Below are positions 8,317-16,918 of a DNA stretch of 25,350 nt, piece after piece. The translations under genes were made by a program, and so were the position numbers. The DNA lies in the IMG/VR virus record IMGVR_UViG_3300025151_000272, positions 1 to 25,350 of that record. One strand, written 5' to 3'. How positions within the stretch are numbered: position 1 is the stretch's first letter; every line of letters starts with the position of its first letter. Below the pieces are notes generated by a model. It made no database searches, had not been told where the DNA came from, and saw only the letters and a program-made list of their open reading frames with translations. The DNA comes from a virus.

Positions 8317-11300
8317 TTAACCCTTCCCATAACCTGTTGCTGTCCAGGTAAATGCTCTAGCTTGTCTTGCATCACTTGCATTGTAAATAGAAACACTAAA
8401 CTGATCCGTAGCAGTATTACTAATATTATAATAGTCGCCAGAAGTAGTAGCACTAAATGTAATGCCAATTACTGGTGCAGCAGCAAATTTATTTGCAAAA
8501 TTTATTGTTACATCACCACTAGTTGAAGCAGTACCAGTACCGTTTATTGTTCTTAAAGGCATATTACTTTTAACTTCTAATTCCTGTATTGCTATTTGTG
8601 CAGCAGAATCATTTGTTTCAAATTCAGCTTTTAATTCATATCCTCTTGCTTTAAATTCTGCATTATTAAATGGCCTCCAAGAAGTCCAAGTTGGTGAAGA
8701 ATTAGTTGCTGTTTGTGTTGTTCTTATATATAGCTTTATATCTGTATTGCTTGGGGTATCACCAACAAAGGAGGGTAATGCTGCAAAACCTGTTGTATTA
8801 ATTGGTGCATTAGGGTCAAAATCAAGACCCATTTGATTTATTGTTATTGCGTTAGGGAAAAATGATCTTACTTTTAATTTACTGTCTAAGGAAATACTAA
8901 ATACGTCACCTAAATCTATTGGATTATTAGCAAATAAATAAGTACCTGTTGTATGCAAAACAGAACCATTAGCACTTAAAAGAAGTTCTCCAGAATCTAC
9001 TTCAACATTTGTTTTAGTACCAGTAAAACTATTATGTTCAGTTTGTGTATTTATATTATGTAAATTATCAAGATCAGGTTTTTGAAATTCTACATAAGAA
9101 GCATTAACACTTGTTCTACCACCAGAATCAACAAATTTTGCTAAATAAGTGCCTTCTTTTAAATCACAATATGCTTCTTTTGCAGTACCAGTTAAATCAC
9201 TATGAATAGAGGTAGCATTTGCCCAAGTAACACCTGACAAGTCAGGAGAATGCTTTAACCTTACTAACCCTCCAACGATTACGTCTAAGTCTTCACTTTG
9301 TGTCCATTGCAATCTTGCTAAACCATTTGTAGGAATCATTGTAAGATTTTGTACTCCACTAGGTGCAGCAGTTTTACCAGCCAAGTTAACTGTATGGTTT
9401 GCAATAGTACTGCCTTTATTTAAATAGTTAACAGCTTGGATTTGTACCTGTAAAACACCAGCCCTTAATGCACCAAAATTACCACCTTGTCTTAGTGAAA
9501 TAGATGGAGAAGATGTTCTGACAGTTGCCCAGTTATCATTATCAACTCTATAAGTAATTCTAAATTCAGTAACTCTTTTCATATTATGCTGCCAACTTAA
9601 ATCACAACCTACAAAAACACCTTGACCATCTGAATATAAGAATTCTTGATCTTCTATATCTGTTACTGGATCTGGTGCTGTAGTTAAATCGGTAACGTTT
9701 CTAACTGTTATAGGATCACCATTATCTACAGCATTATAAATCGAACTATTATATTGCAATGCGACAACATCATATATACCGTTTTCTTTTTCACCAATTT
9801 CGATAACTCTATATTGTAGTGTCTGGACTTCTGTACTTTGTAATATATAGACTGATTCAGCATTTGGTACTTCTGAAAATGCACTAGATACAGTTATGGT
9901 TTTTGCGTTAACGTCTATATTTTGTATAGTTCTCTTTTCTACAATTCCAGTTGACAATAAAACAGAAATTTCTGGAGTTTTTGTTAAATCAATAGAAATA
10001 TTTACACCACTGTCTATTTTTATAACTGTTGTTGTAGATCCTGTACTTATATAACCTGTATGCCTATAACCACTTTTTAATTCATCAGCGATATCTATTA
10101 CCATTCCAGGTCTTAAAATTACGCCTGATTCGATTGCCACTGAAAACGATACTGTATTAGTTAAAACAGCTTCACTTTTTATTGCCCATAAGCCTATTCG
10201 ATGTGCCTGACCTTGGGAGTAGCACCCAAGTGCTTTTATAGATTTATTGATAACACCATATTTACTTACAGCATCTACGTCTTCTACATATTCAAATTCT
10301 GTTTCACCTAACTTTTCATATGAAGAATAAGCAACTGTACAAGTAGTATGCCTAGCTTTTTGTGATGTACCTGTATATTCAAAATTACCATCTACAACAT
10401 TAGCATTACCAATTAAATATTTACTATCTTGTGGTGAGTCTTGCGTAACTACTAAACTACCAGCACCGTAGTAACTCATTCCTCTGAAAATTGAAGTTAA
10501 TTCTTTTATTGCGTCATAAACTTGTTTACGTTGGTTTATAACCATATTTAAGGCAAACCTAACTTCTTGACCGTTTTTATGGTCAGATACAAGTTCATTG
10601 CAATATTGACTGATAGTATAAAAATCAAACTTATCTAAAGTTGCAGCATTTAAACCTACCCCATATCTATCGTTTATTAATAAGTTATATAAATGCCAAG
10701 AAGGGTCACTGTGCCATGTTGCAGCACCAAAACTACCATCCCAAACACCAGAATATGTAACTCGTCCTAAATGTGTAGTTGTATCTACTGAAGCATTACT
10801 TGGCAACTTTGTTTTAATACCACGAATTAAATATTTGCGGACAGGTATATTTGAAAATTGACGACTATCAAAACGCAAATAAACCAATGCACTATTTGGA
10901 TAACTTAGCTTTTCATCAATAATTTCTGTGAGATTACTCCAAAATGTTTTATTAGAAATTTTTGAACTTGTTTCATCTGCACTAATTCTTGATAATTCAA
11001 TATTTACAGGGAAAGAACCAGTTAAAGGAAATACATAATCACGTTGATAATTATTAGACGATTTACCTTTAATTTCATCTTCTTTTACAAGAGAATAAGT
11101 GCCACCGCTATATTGAACTCTAATTTTTATTTTTACCTCATGACCAACAATATCACCGTCATCTTCTATCTTTCTTAAAGTTGGAATAGAAATAGTAACT
11201 CTTACTTTTGAAGCGGCAGTATTAGTTATTTGTTTTACAGTTACATTTGGATTAGTACCAGTACCTCTAATTAGTTCGACAGGCAAACCAATATTAGTAC

Positions 11301-11586
11301 GTTCTATTTCATTAGCTGCTAATGATGATATATATGATTGCGTCTGCGTACCGTTACGAGTCTCTATTTGATATCCTTCAAAATTATTATTACCATTAGC
11401 ATTTTGCACTGGTGTGCCGTCCAAAAAAATACTTTTATAACCATCATCTAAACCTTGAATCTCACCTTCTGAAACAAGATCCACGACATTAGCCATTTGG
11501 ATGCTTTGTAATGAATCATCAGCCTCTACTGGTGTTCTATTACCGCCACCTTTACCACCGCCACCAGCACCACGAATTATTGTCAT
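8317..11586 (-). CDS. J: Tail tip attachment protein J (host specificity protein)
   Basis: A 1089-residue protein whose Gly-rich start (GGGGKGGGNRTP) followed by DSLQSIQMANVVDLVSEGEI matches the start of lambda gpJ, where the next segment also mentions an inserted target sequence (YKSIFLDGTPVQ here). The middle contains the conserved region of the Phage-tail_3 family (WHLYNLLINDRYGVG, QVYDAIKELTSIFRGMSYY). Around residues 635-830 there are fibronectin-III-like segments (FRITYRVDNDNWATVRTS and ARLQWTQSEDLDVI). The C-terminal 200 residues are a variable beta-rich region ending FTWTATGYGKG, the likely receptor-contacting part, or the place where side fibres dock. Its length is close to lambda J (about 1130). 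It overlaps the I gene stop by one base (TAATG). In lambda, J forms the central tip with L and I/K acting in assembly. Confidence 0.9.
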   Translation of the reverse strand: MTIIRGAGGGGKGGGNRTPVEADDSLQSIQMANVVDLVSEGEIQGLDDGYKSIFLDGTPVQNANGNNNFEGYQIETRNGTQTQSYISSLAANEIERTNIGLPVELIRGTGTNPNVTVKQITNTAASKVRVTISIPTLRKIEDDGDIVGHEVKIKIRVQYSGGTYSLVKEDEIKGKSSNNYQRDYVFPLTGSFPVNIELSRISADETSSKISNKTFWSNLTEIIDEKLSYPNSALVYLRFDSRQFSNIPVRKYLIRGIKTKLPSNASVDTTTHLGRVTYSGVWDGSFGAATWHSDPSWHLYNLLINDRYGVGLNAATLDKFDFYTISQYCNELVSDHKNGQEVRFALNMVINQRKQVYDAIKELTSIFRGMSYYGAGSLVVTQDSPQDSKYLIGNANVVDGNFEYTGTSQKARHTTCTVAYSSYEKLGETEFEYVEDVDAVSKYGVINKSIKALGCYSQGQAHRIGLWAIKSEAVLTNTVSFSVAIESGVILRPGMVIDIADELKSGYRHTGYISTGSTTTVIKIDSGVNISIDLTKTPEISVLLSTGIVEKRTIQNIDVNAKTITVSSAFSEVPNAESVYILQSTEVQTLQYRVIEIGEKENGIYDVVALQYNSSIYNAVDNGDPITVRNVTDLTTAPDPVTDIEDQEFLYSDGQGVFVGCDLSWQHNMKRVTEFRITYRVDNDNWATVRTSSPSISLRQGGNFGALRAGVLQVQIQAVNYLNKGSTIANHTVNLAGKTAAPSGVQNLTMIPTNGLARLQWTQSEDLDVIVGGLVRLKHSPDLSGVTWANATSIHSDLTGTAKEAYCDLKEGTYLAKFVDSGGRTSVNASYVEFQKPDLDNLHNINTQTEHNSFTGTKTNVEVDSGELLLSANGSVLHTTGTYLFANNPIDLGDVFSISLDSKLKVRSFFPNAITINQMGLDFDPNAPINTTGFAALPSFVGDTPSNTDIKLYIRTTQTATNSSPTWTSWRPFNNAEFKARGYELKAEFETNDSAAQIAIQELEVKSNMPLRTINGTGTASTSGDVTINFANKFAAAPVIGITFSATTSGDYYNISNTATDQFSVSIYNASDARQARAFTWTATGYGKG

Positions 11587-12200
11587 TACACCACCTGATC
11601 TACGTCAAGGCCAGAACTAACAATGGCACTTCCGCAAAATGCACGACCCATAACTATAGGTATTGGTGTGCCAACTTGATTTACATTATTAATCCCACTA
11701 AAACTAAAGTTTTGCAGTTGATTTGCTTCATTCATGCTAGGAATATCTGGTTGTGGTGAAAGCATTTCTGCTGCACCAGAAATCATCATTAATGCACCAA
11801 ACTTTTTTAGTGTTGACGCAACACCTATTGGACTAGTAATACCAAAAGTACCTATAGACCAAGATCCTGGTATTAAAAATCCAGCACCTAATAGTAAAGC
11901 TCCTGTTAAAAACCTTCCAAATCCTCTACCAGCACCTGTAATTATAGGTGCTATTGAAAAAACTTCTTTTGTTCCTAAAGGTATAGCTAAATCAGTTATG
12001 TTATCTTCTCCAATTTCTTCCTTGCCAACTTTTACTTTATATACAACTCCATTTTTATCATTATCTATTATCCATTTCTCAAGTCCCTTAAAATTTACAA
12101 ACAAAGCCTTAAGTGCTTCCGTAGGGGTAGCAACATCAAAGTAAAAAGTACCTTGACCTAAAAACTTTTTTAGTTCTCCGTAAACTTTAATTTTTTTCAT
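11586..12200 (-). CDS. I: Tail assembly protein I
   Basis: A 204-residue homologue of lambda gpI. Residues 1-75 look like a ubiquitin/MoaD-like fold: MKKIKVYGELKKFLG, ATPTEALKAL, GKEEIGEDNITDLAIPLG. The middle (about 85-145) is Gly/Ala-rich and hydrophobic (ITGAGRGFGRFLTGALLLGA), also typical of gpI, followed by a Pro-rich end. In lambda the protein is needed for tail tip assembly but is scarce or absent in the finished virion. The start lies 14 bases inside the K gene, and the stop overlaps the J start by one base, giving the same tight K-I-J coupling as lambda. Confidence 0.88.
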   Translation of the reverse strand: MKKIKVYGELKKFLGQGTFYFDVATPTEALKALFVNFKGLEKWIIDNDKNGVVYKVKVGKEEIGEDNITDLAIPLGTKEVFSIAPIITGAGRGFGRFLTGALLLGAGFLIPGSWSIGTFGITSPIGVASTLKKFGALMMISGAAEMLSPQPDIPSMNEANQLQNFSFSGINNVNQVGTPIPIVMGRAFCGSAIVSSGLDVDQVV

Positions 12201-12900
12201 GTTTTAACACCTTTGCTGTACTTTGAATAAAGTAGCCACCATAAACATCTCTACTAGATAGCCTACCTTGTACATGATGTAAAATCACGTTATCTCCTAA
12301 ATAAATTGCAGCATGATTAGGTACATCAGCTTCTAAATGCATCAATACTACGCATCCATATTGTATCTCTTTTAAAGGAATTTCATAGAACCCTTCTTTA
12401 TTAAAATTATCTAAATACATATTTTCACCTTTATCCCACCATTTATCTCTTCTAAAATAATCGTTTAATTGAATATTAAATTCCTTTTTATAAAAATCTC
12501 TAACTAAGGTATAACAATCAACAACCCCATGAAAAAACTGCCTACCAACATAAGGTAATTCATAACCAGTTGGTCGCCAATCTCCCCACTTTTCAGTATG
12601 TGGGTTAACAATAAACCATTGCTTTCCTGTTTTCTCACAAGCAGCTTTATCTGCATAACTAGGGTAGTGGCTTGTATTAGGATGACTATGAATAACTGCT
12701 GTTATTTCACCTTGTTCTTCTGCTTTAATATAATCATCTGGATCTAAAATAAATTGTTCATCAGGAGTTTCTGCAAGATTATTGCATTTATAATATCTTT
12801 CTTTACCTTTAACAATATGTACTAAGCCCACACTTTCTCTAGGACTTTCTTCTTTAGCGTGTTGCAATGCTAATTCTTTTATATTTTCTGTTAACTTCAT
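12187..12900 (-). CDS. K: Tail tip hydrolase K, JAMM plus NlpC/P60 domains
   Basis: A 237-residue two-domain protein. The N-terminal domain has the full JAMM metalloprotease signature: Glu22, then IHSHP with His71 and His73, then Ser81 and Asp84 in the H-x-H-x7-S-x2-D spacing. The C-terminal domain is NlpC/P60: Cys129 in VVDCYTLVRDFY, His196 in NHAAIYLG, and a third polar residue around His208-His209. In lambda-like phages K is thought to cleave peptidoglycan peptide links or process the tip during infection. Length matches lambda gpK closely. The start overlaps the L gene end by 4 bases (ATGA type). All expected catalytic residues seem present in both domains, so both activities may be retained. 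Confidence 0.9.
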   Translation of the reverse strand: MKLTENIKELALQHAKEESPRESVGLVHIVKGKERYYKCNNLAETPDEQFILDPDDYIKAEEQGEITAVIHSHPNTSHYPSYADKAACEKTGKQWFIVNPHTEKWGDWRPTGYELPYVGRQFFHGVVDCYTLVRDFYKKEFNIQLNDYFRRDKWWDKGENMYLDNFNKEGFYEIPLKEIQYGCVVLMHLEADVPNHAAIYLGDNVILHHVQGRLSSRDVYGGYFIQSTAKVLKHEKN

Positions 12901-13790
12901 TGTGTTTTACCAGCGGTAGGAAAAGAACCGAAAGGTAATACACCATTTTCACCAAATCTTTTTTTACAACTGGATAATCTTTTACCACAAACATCAGCAG
13001 CTAAAGTGCTTACAACAACATCATTTTTATTAAAGTAATTACTTCCTGTATAAGAACATTCAGAACTTCTATATTGCCATTGACAGCAGTTACCAATTAG
13101 TTGTCTTTGAGGTAAAAAAGCATTTGGAAGGTCTACTTCCATAGCTAATTCAAATGTAACAACATTAATATTTTCACTAGCCTTACGATCAATTAACCAT
13201 ATTTCAAGAGGATGTTGAGCATAAGGATCTGCTGTAGATTCACCATCTAAAAATTTTTTATGTGTTCTTATACGTCTTACTTCTGCTCCACCAAGATCAT
13301 TTCCAATATTAAATGCATTTATATCTTTTAATAAAAAAGTTATTAAATTATCAGTATTAGCAATTGTTAATGTTGGCCTTGCCGCTGCACCAGTTGTCGA
13401 TTTTTTAAAACCATTTGCTTCAATAGCCATTCTTGAATAAGTCTGCCCATTAAACACAATATCTCCACTTATATTTTCATTGCAGCCATTATGCCATCTA
13501 GTGACAGTAGTAGTATTGTGTAAATTTTGAGAAGGTCTAAGTTCAAATAATTCAATTATTGCGTTAGGACTTAAAACAGATACATCTTGATAAACGCTAC
13601 TAATAGCAGTCCATACAACTGTGCCATCAGTTATTGTATCGCCAACTTCTTTAGGCCAATCTGGTTGTGTAGCTGCTGTTGTACCAGCAGTTGTACATTT
13701 AAAAAATAAACCGTTATTGTTTAAAGCTGTAGATCGTCTAATAACATCTAAGGCTATTGTTGTATTAGCTGTCCATGCTGCTACTGCCAT
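12897..13790 (-). CDS. L: Minor tail protein L with Fe-S cysteines and an extra N-terminal domain
   Basis: A 297-residue protein. Residues about 70-297 correspond to lambda gpL, with IELFELRPS as the early strand and a cysteine-rich C-terminus. Cys236, Cys245, Cys268 and Cys275 are spaced C-x8-C-x22-C-x6-C, the spacing I recall for the iron-sulfur ligands of lambda gpL; Cys235 is an additional neighbour. Residues 1-65 are an added domain, WTANTTIALDVIRRS...FFKCTTAGTTAATQPDWP...ITDGTVVWTA, resembling small carbohydrate-binding-like modules seen in phage tail proteins. Lambda gpL (about 230 residues) lacks it. The protein should sit at the tail tip between M and J. The M gene stop overlaps its ATG by one base, and its end overlaps the K start by 4. 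Confidence 0.87.
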   Translation of the reverse strand: MAVAAWTANTTIALDVIRRSTALNNNGLFFKCTTAGTTAATQPDWPKEVGDTITDGTVVWTAISSVYQDVSVLSPNAIIELFELRPSQNLHNTTTVTRWHNGCNENISGDIVFNGQTYSRMAIEANGFKKSTTGAAARPTLTIANTDNLITFLLKDINAFNIGNDLGGAEVRRIRTHKKFLDGESTADPYAQHPLEIWLIDRKASENINVVTFELAMEVDLPNAFLPQRQLIGNCCQWQYRSSECSYTGSNYFNKNDVVVSTLAADVCGKRLSSCKKRFGENGVLPFGSFPTAGKTQ

Positions 13791-14140
13791 TATGGTATTG
13801 CCACCTCTTCAAAAATTGCAGTTATAGTTTTTCTGTTTGCAACAGGAATAGAATTATTCCAACTTTTGCATTTATATTTAGAAGATGAAGAAGCATAAGG
13901 TGCAGTCCAATCAAAAGCTTCACTTCCTTTTCTAGCTTTTAAAAAAGTATTTATAGTATTTGCTTGAGTTGTTGTTAAATTGCTAAAACTTAAATCCCAT
14001 CTAGCCAAATCTTGATTTAATCCAAAAACAACAGATTTAACATAACCACTACCAAACTGCACTTCTCTTACAGTCGGACTATGTCGTTCTGTCGCATTAA
14101 AGTCAGGTTGTATATTAACCTCAGAATCCCAACTAGCCAT
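13790..14140 (-). CDS. M: Minor tail protein M
   Basis: A 116-residue member of the lambda gpM family (Phage_min_tail). Typical elements are the early PTVREVQFGSGYVKSV strand pair, LARWDLSFSNLTTTQANTIN and FLKARKGSEAFDWTAP, all in the usual order, with length close to lambda gpM (109). In lambda it joins the distal end of the tail tube complex, forming a ring above L. The ATG at 14140 lies 8 bases within the end of the tape measure gene and has the clearest ribosome site in the window, AGGAGG at 14154-14149, which itself lies in tape-measure codons. Confidence 0.88.
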   Translation of the reverse strand: MASWDSEVNIQPDFNATERHSPTVREVQFGSGYVKSVVFGLNQDLARWDLSFSNLTTTQANTINTFLKARKGSEAFDWTAPYASSSSKYKCKSWNNSIPVANRKTITAIFEEVAIP

Positions 14141-16220
14141 ACAGTAAACCTCCTGGTCTTTGTTCTTGTACTAATTGCTGTTGAACCGCAGCAGCAATAG
14201 CTTGTCCTAATTGCCTACTTCTATCATATTCGCCTTCAACAGAAGTACCATCAGCATTTACAGAAACATTCACGACAGTACCACCTCCTCCATGTGCAAT
14301 AACTCCAAGTTTTCCATCTTTACCACGTTTTAGCGGCATGATACTTTCGCTCCCTTTTTCTCCCATTAAGCCAATTCCGTTCTTAAAAGGAAAAATTGTG
14401 GGAGAGTCAATTACGCCCCCTTTGTAGAACTGTTGTATCCCATTAGCACCATAAACATTTCCATTCGCATTTGTTGTCTTTTTTTTACTAGAAAACAAAC
14501 CTTCAAACCAGCCAGTAAATGGTTTCATTATTGTTTGTTGTATTGCAATACGAGCCATGCTTTGAATAATTGATCTTGCTAAATCTTGAAAAGCAAGTTT
14601 TCCTGTCATTACAAAATTAACTAAGGTATCTTCCATTTTTTTAAATGCATTAGATACTGCATCAGCTACTGATACCGAAAACTCTTTAATTGAATCTTTA
14701 TAACTTGTTAAACCAGCCTTTGTTCCTTTTAAAAAGTCATTAACTTTCTTTTTATTTTCTTCTAAAGTTTCATCTACACTTCCAGAAGCGGAACCTACGT
14801 CAGGTTTAAACTCAGGAAATAAATCTTCTATTGTATATTTACCCTTACCTTTAATAATTTTTTCGTATTCAGTACCAGCTACTAAAGCCTTGCCAAATTC
14901 TTTTGTTTTTTTAATAAATTTGTCGTACATTTTGACGGCAAAATCTGCAACACCTGTAAGAAAACCGAAATTATCTGCAAAAAATTCTTTAACTTGTTTT
15001 ATCATTAACTGAGAAATAAGTTTTATTTTTTCAAAAGCATTTGCAAACTCAACAACTAATTGTTTTACGGTAGTTTGATTTTCATTAAACCAAGAAACTA
15101 ATTTGGTAATTTGATCTTGAAATTCAGCACCTAAACCTTGAAAAAAAGTACCATAATTTTCTTTAGCAGTATCAAGTGCAAGTTTTAACCTTTCACCAGC
15201 TTTTTCTGGAGATGAACCAATAGTTTTTGCAACTTCATCATATGTTTGTACTTGTTTCTGTGAAAATTTTACAAAGTCTGCAATTGTAACTTCTCCAAGT
15301 TCAAATGCTTTTGATAACTCAGGTAATGTTCTACCTGTAGCTTCTGCAAATTTTGCTACGGCTCCAGGGAGTCTTTCTCCAATTTGCCCCTGCATTTCTT
15401 CTGCCGATACCTTACCTTTTGACAGCACCTGAGTAGTCGCTCTAATTAAAGCTTGTAAATCTGCTTGACTACCACCAAAGGCAACACCAGCAGAAATTAC
15501 ACCTCTAAATATATCCTCTGTTTCTTGTAAAGTTAAATTATTAGCTTTTGCAGCAGCACTAATTTTAGAATAACCATCTAAAGTATCTAACAAATCAACG
15601 GTATAATCCTTACTAACTTGTCTAGCAATTTTTAACGATTGATTATAGTCTTCTTGTGTATCGCTAACAGCCCCTAACGCAGTCTTAGCTAAATTTAACC
15701 TTGCAGAATAAGAAGCGACTTCAGATGAAGCTTCTCTTATTGGTCTAATTATCATATTTCCAGCTAATGCCCCTACCCCTGCCCCTGCCAAAGGCATACC
15801 AATCATTGTACCTATGCCCATGCCAACTACACTACCAGCTAAAGCATCACCACCTAATAAAGCAGAACCACCAACTGCCGCAGCAGCTTTACCAAATTGA
15901 CCGCCACTTCTTCCAGTTTTATTTAAGCTTTTGAGTCTCTTTTCTGCTCTTTCTATCTCTCTCGTAAATCTTCTATATTCATTTGATGCAATACGAGTAT
16001 TATCTCTTAATTCACGCATTGTAAATACAGATGCTCTAAGTTCTTTTTCTGATATATCGCTAGACCTAGCTAATTTTGCTGTACTGTTTGCTAATTTTTT
16101 AAATTCTAAATCTGCTGGTCGTGTAGCTTGTTGTAGTTTTTTTACACTACTTGATAAACCTTTAACTTGTTCAAGGCCGCTAATAATAGCTTTAATCTTA
16201 AATTCAGTTTGTGATGCCAT
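14133..16220 (-). CDS. H: Tail tape measure protein (lambda H type)
   Basis: A 695-residue tape measure protein. The N-terminal 100 residues are charged and helical (LEQVKGLSSSVKKLQQATRP). A Gly/Ala-rich hydrophobic segment spans about 108-165 (AAAAVGGSALLGGDALAGSV and GIGTMIGMPLAGAGVGALAG). The conserved tape-measure N-terminal domain follows, about 165-365: QADLQALIRATTQVLSKGKV and SAEEMQGQIGERLPGAVAKF, a hallmark of this family. The rest is helical spacer plus a lambda-family C-terminal domain (AFQDLARSIIQSMARIAIQQ then FYKGGVIDSPTIFPFKNGIG). At about 0.15 nm per residue it would set a tail near 100 nm, shorter than lambda's (853 residues). An ACGGAG ribosome site precedes the ATG at 16220, which lies 2 bases beyond the GT stop. 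Confidence 0.92.
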   Translation of the reverse strand: MASQTEFKIKAIISGLEQVKGLSSSVKKLQQATRPADLEFKKLANSTAKLARSSDISEKELRASVFTMRELRDNTRIASNEYRRFTREIERAEKRLKSLNKTGRSGGQFGKAAAAVGGSALLGGDALAGSVVGMGIGTMIGMPLAGAGVGALAGNMIIRPIREASSEVASYSARLNLAKTALGAVSDTQEDYNQSLKIARQVSKDYTVDLLDTLDGYSKISAAAKANNLTLQETEDIFRGVISAGVAFGGSQADLQALIRATTQVLSKGKVSAEEMQGQIGERLPGAVAKFAEATGRTLPELSKAFELGEVTIADFVKFSQKQVQTYDEVAKTIGSSPEKAGERLKLALDTAKENYGTFFQGLGAEFQDQITKLVSWFNENQTTVKQLVVEFANAFEKIKLISQLMIKQVKEFFADNFGFLTGVADFAVKMYDKFIKKTKEFGKALVAGTEYEKIIKGKGKYTIEDLFPEFKPDVGSASGSVDETLEENKKKVNDFLKGTKAGLTSYKDSIKEFSVSVADAVSNAFKKMEDTLVNFVMTGKLAFQDLARSIIQSMARIAIQQTIMKPFTGWFEGLFSSKKKTTNANGNVYGANGIQQFYKGGVIDSPTIFPFKNGIGLMGEKGSESIMPLKRGKDGKLGVIAHGGGGTVVNVSVNADGTSVEGEYDRSRQLGQAIAAAVQQQLVQEQRPGGLLYG
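14149..14154 (-). promoter_or_regulatory. Strong ribosome binding site for M
   Basis: A perfect AGGAGG on the minus strand, 8 bases before the M start codon. It lies inside the last codons of the tape measure gene. Most other starts here have weak or no such site, so M may be translated at a higher rate or independently. Confidence 0.8.
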
Positions 16221-16222
16221 TA

Positions 16223-16555
16223 TTATTTCTCCGTATCCTTATTAAAAACTGCTAAAGCTGCTTTTTCCATAATTTGAATTCCTTCAAGCATACTTTTTAC
16301 ATCTTTCACATAGTATATACGACAAAACCATTCAAGTACATCATATTTTAGACCAATTACACCACCCATAGTTACATTCCATTGAGTTGTCATCCTGGTA
16401 AACATAACTACTATTTCCCAATTATCTTCATAAACTTCAAAATAATCTTCTTGTTTAGGCTTTGGGAAATTTTTGACTCCGAGGGCGATGGCATCATCAT
16501 AAGATTCATCTTTAACAACACCTTTACCAGCCCAGTACTCAGCAGCCTCCCTTAG
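16223..16555 (-). CDS. T: T-like frameshift extension of the tail chaperone (DUF1799-like)
   Basis: A frame of 110 codons is open from the slippery site to the TAA at 16225-16223, in the -1 frame relative to G. It begins LREAAEYWAGKGVVKDESYD, continues DDAIALGVKNF and contains DNWEIVVMFTRMTTQWNVTM followed by GGVIGLKYDVLEWF. The W...F....TQW.V..GG..GL.Y pattern matches DUF1799, the usual T-like partner of the G chaperone. No good start codon or ribosome site exists at its front; the first ATG is at 16405 and would delete half the region, including ENW-like residues. I therefore read it as the second half of a G-T fusion of 218 residues (108 + 110). In lambda gpGT binds tape measure and tube proteins to start tail assembly. 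Confidence 0.85.
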   Translation of the reverse strand, partial: LREAAEYWAGKGVVKDESYDDAIALGVKNFPKPKQEDYFEVYEDNWEIVVMFTRMTTQWNVTMGGVIGLKYDVLEWFCRIYYVKDVKSMLEGIQIMEKAALAVFNKDTEK

Positions 16556-16878
16556 TTTTTTGCCATTGCATCATCAAGCATTGTTAATAATGCTTTAACA
16601 GTACCTCTTACAAAATGGGTATCTTCACACCATTCTTTTAATTCTTTTTTTGAAAAAGGAATAACATTGCCAGATTCATCTTGCATATCATCCCAACCAA
16701 CAACTGTACCTTCTAAAAGGTTTCCATCGCCTATTTGGACAAGTTCTTCTAATGTTTTGCGTCCTACTTTTTTAAAATGGGCTGTATATTCCATTGTTCC
16801 AAAAGAACCACCATCTTCTGGATCAGAAATAGTTACAGGCCATTTAATAACCTTATTGGACTTTTTTATTAGGGGCAT
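16552..16878 (-). CDS. G: Tail assembly chaperone G
   Basis: A 108-residue protein beginning MPLIKKSNKVIKWPVTISDP, followed by EDGGSFGTMEYTAHFKKVGR and VVGWDDMQDESGNVIPFSKK. The layout of a WPV.V..P.DGG strand, F.A.F strand, then VGW..V.DE.G..IPFS and a C-terminal helix (FVRGTVKALLTML) is that of small tail chaperones in siphophages. It ends exactly at the slippery heptamer, so most ribosomes should make free G and a minority the G-T fusion. It lies between the tail tube and tape measure genes, as in lambda, and is separated from the tube gene by 40 bases with a repeated hairpin element. Confidence 0.85.
   Translation of the reverse strand: MPLIKKSNKVIKWPVTISDPEDGGSFGTMEYTAHFKKVGRKTLEELVQIGDGNLLEGTVVGWDDMQDESGNVIPFSKKELKEWCEDTHFVRGTVKALLTMLDDAMAKN
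16555..16561 (-). promoter_or_regulatory. Programmed -1 frameshift slippery heptamer
   Basis: On the minus strand the last sense codons of G read GCA AAA AAC TAA. This places the heptamer A AAA AAC (X XXY YYZ) immediately before the stop. Slipping back one base re-pairs both tRNAs on AAA AAA and continues with CTA AGG GAG in the T frame. Lambda uses a different heptamer for G-GT. No clear pseudoknot is visible downstream; the following sequence is GC-richer than its surroundings and includes GGGAGG. Confidence 0.85.
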
Positions 16879-16888
16879 GGTGAGCAGT

Positions 16889-16912
16889 TAATATTCTTAT
16901 TGAAGAATAGTA
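16889..16912 (-). repeat. Intergenic element A, hairpin-forming 24-mer
   Basis: In the 40-base gap before G, the minus strand begins TACTATTCTTCAATA and ends AATATTA. It matches the element at 17891-17914 at 21 of 24 positions without gaps. Here it can form a 7-base stem (TATTCTT with AAGAATA, loop CAAT). It has no GC-rich stem or T-tract, so it is unlike a standard terminator. It may be a promoter, an RNA processing site, or a protein-binding site. Confidence 0.6.
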
Positions 16913-16918
16913 AAAATA

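Noticed and set aside
16223-16405. An independent 60-residue gene starting at ATG 16405.
   Set aside because: The frame is open and family-like well upstream of this ATG, back to the slippery site, and no ribosome site precedes it.
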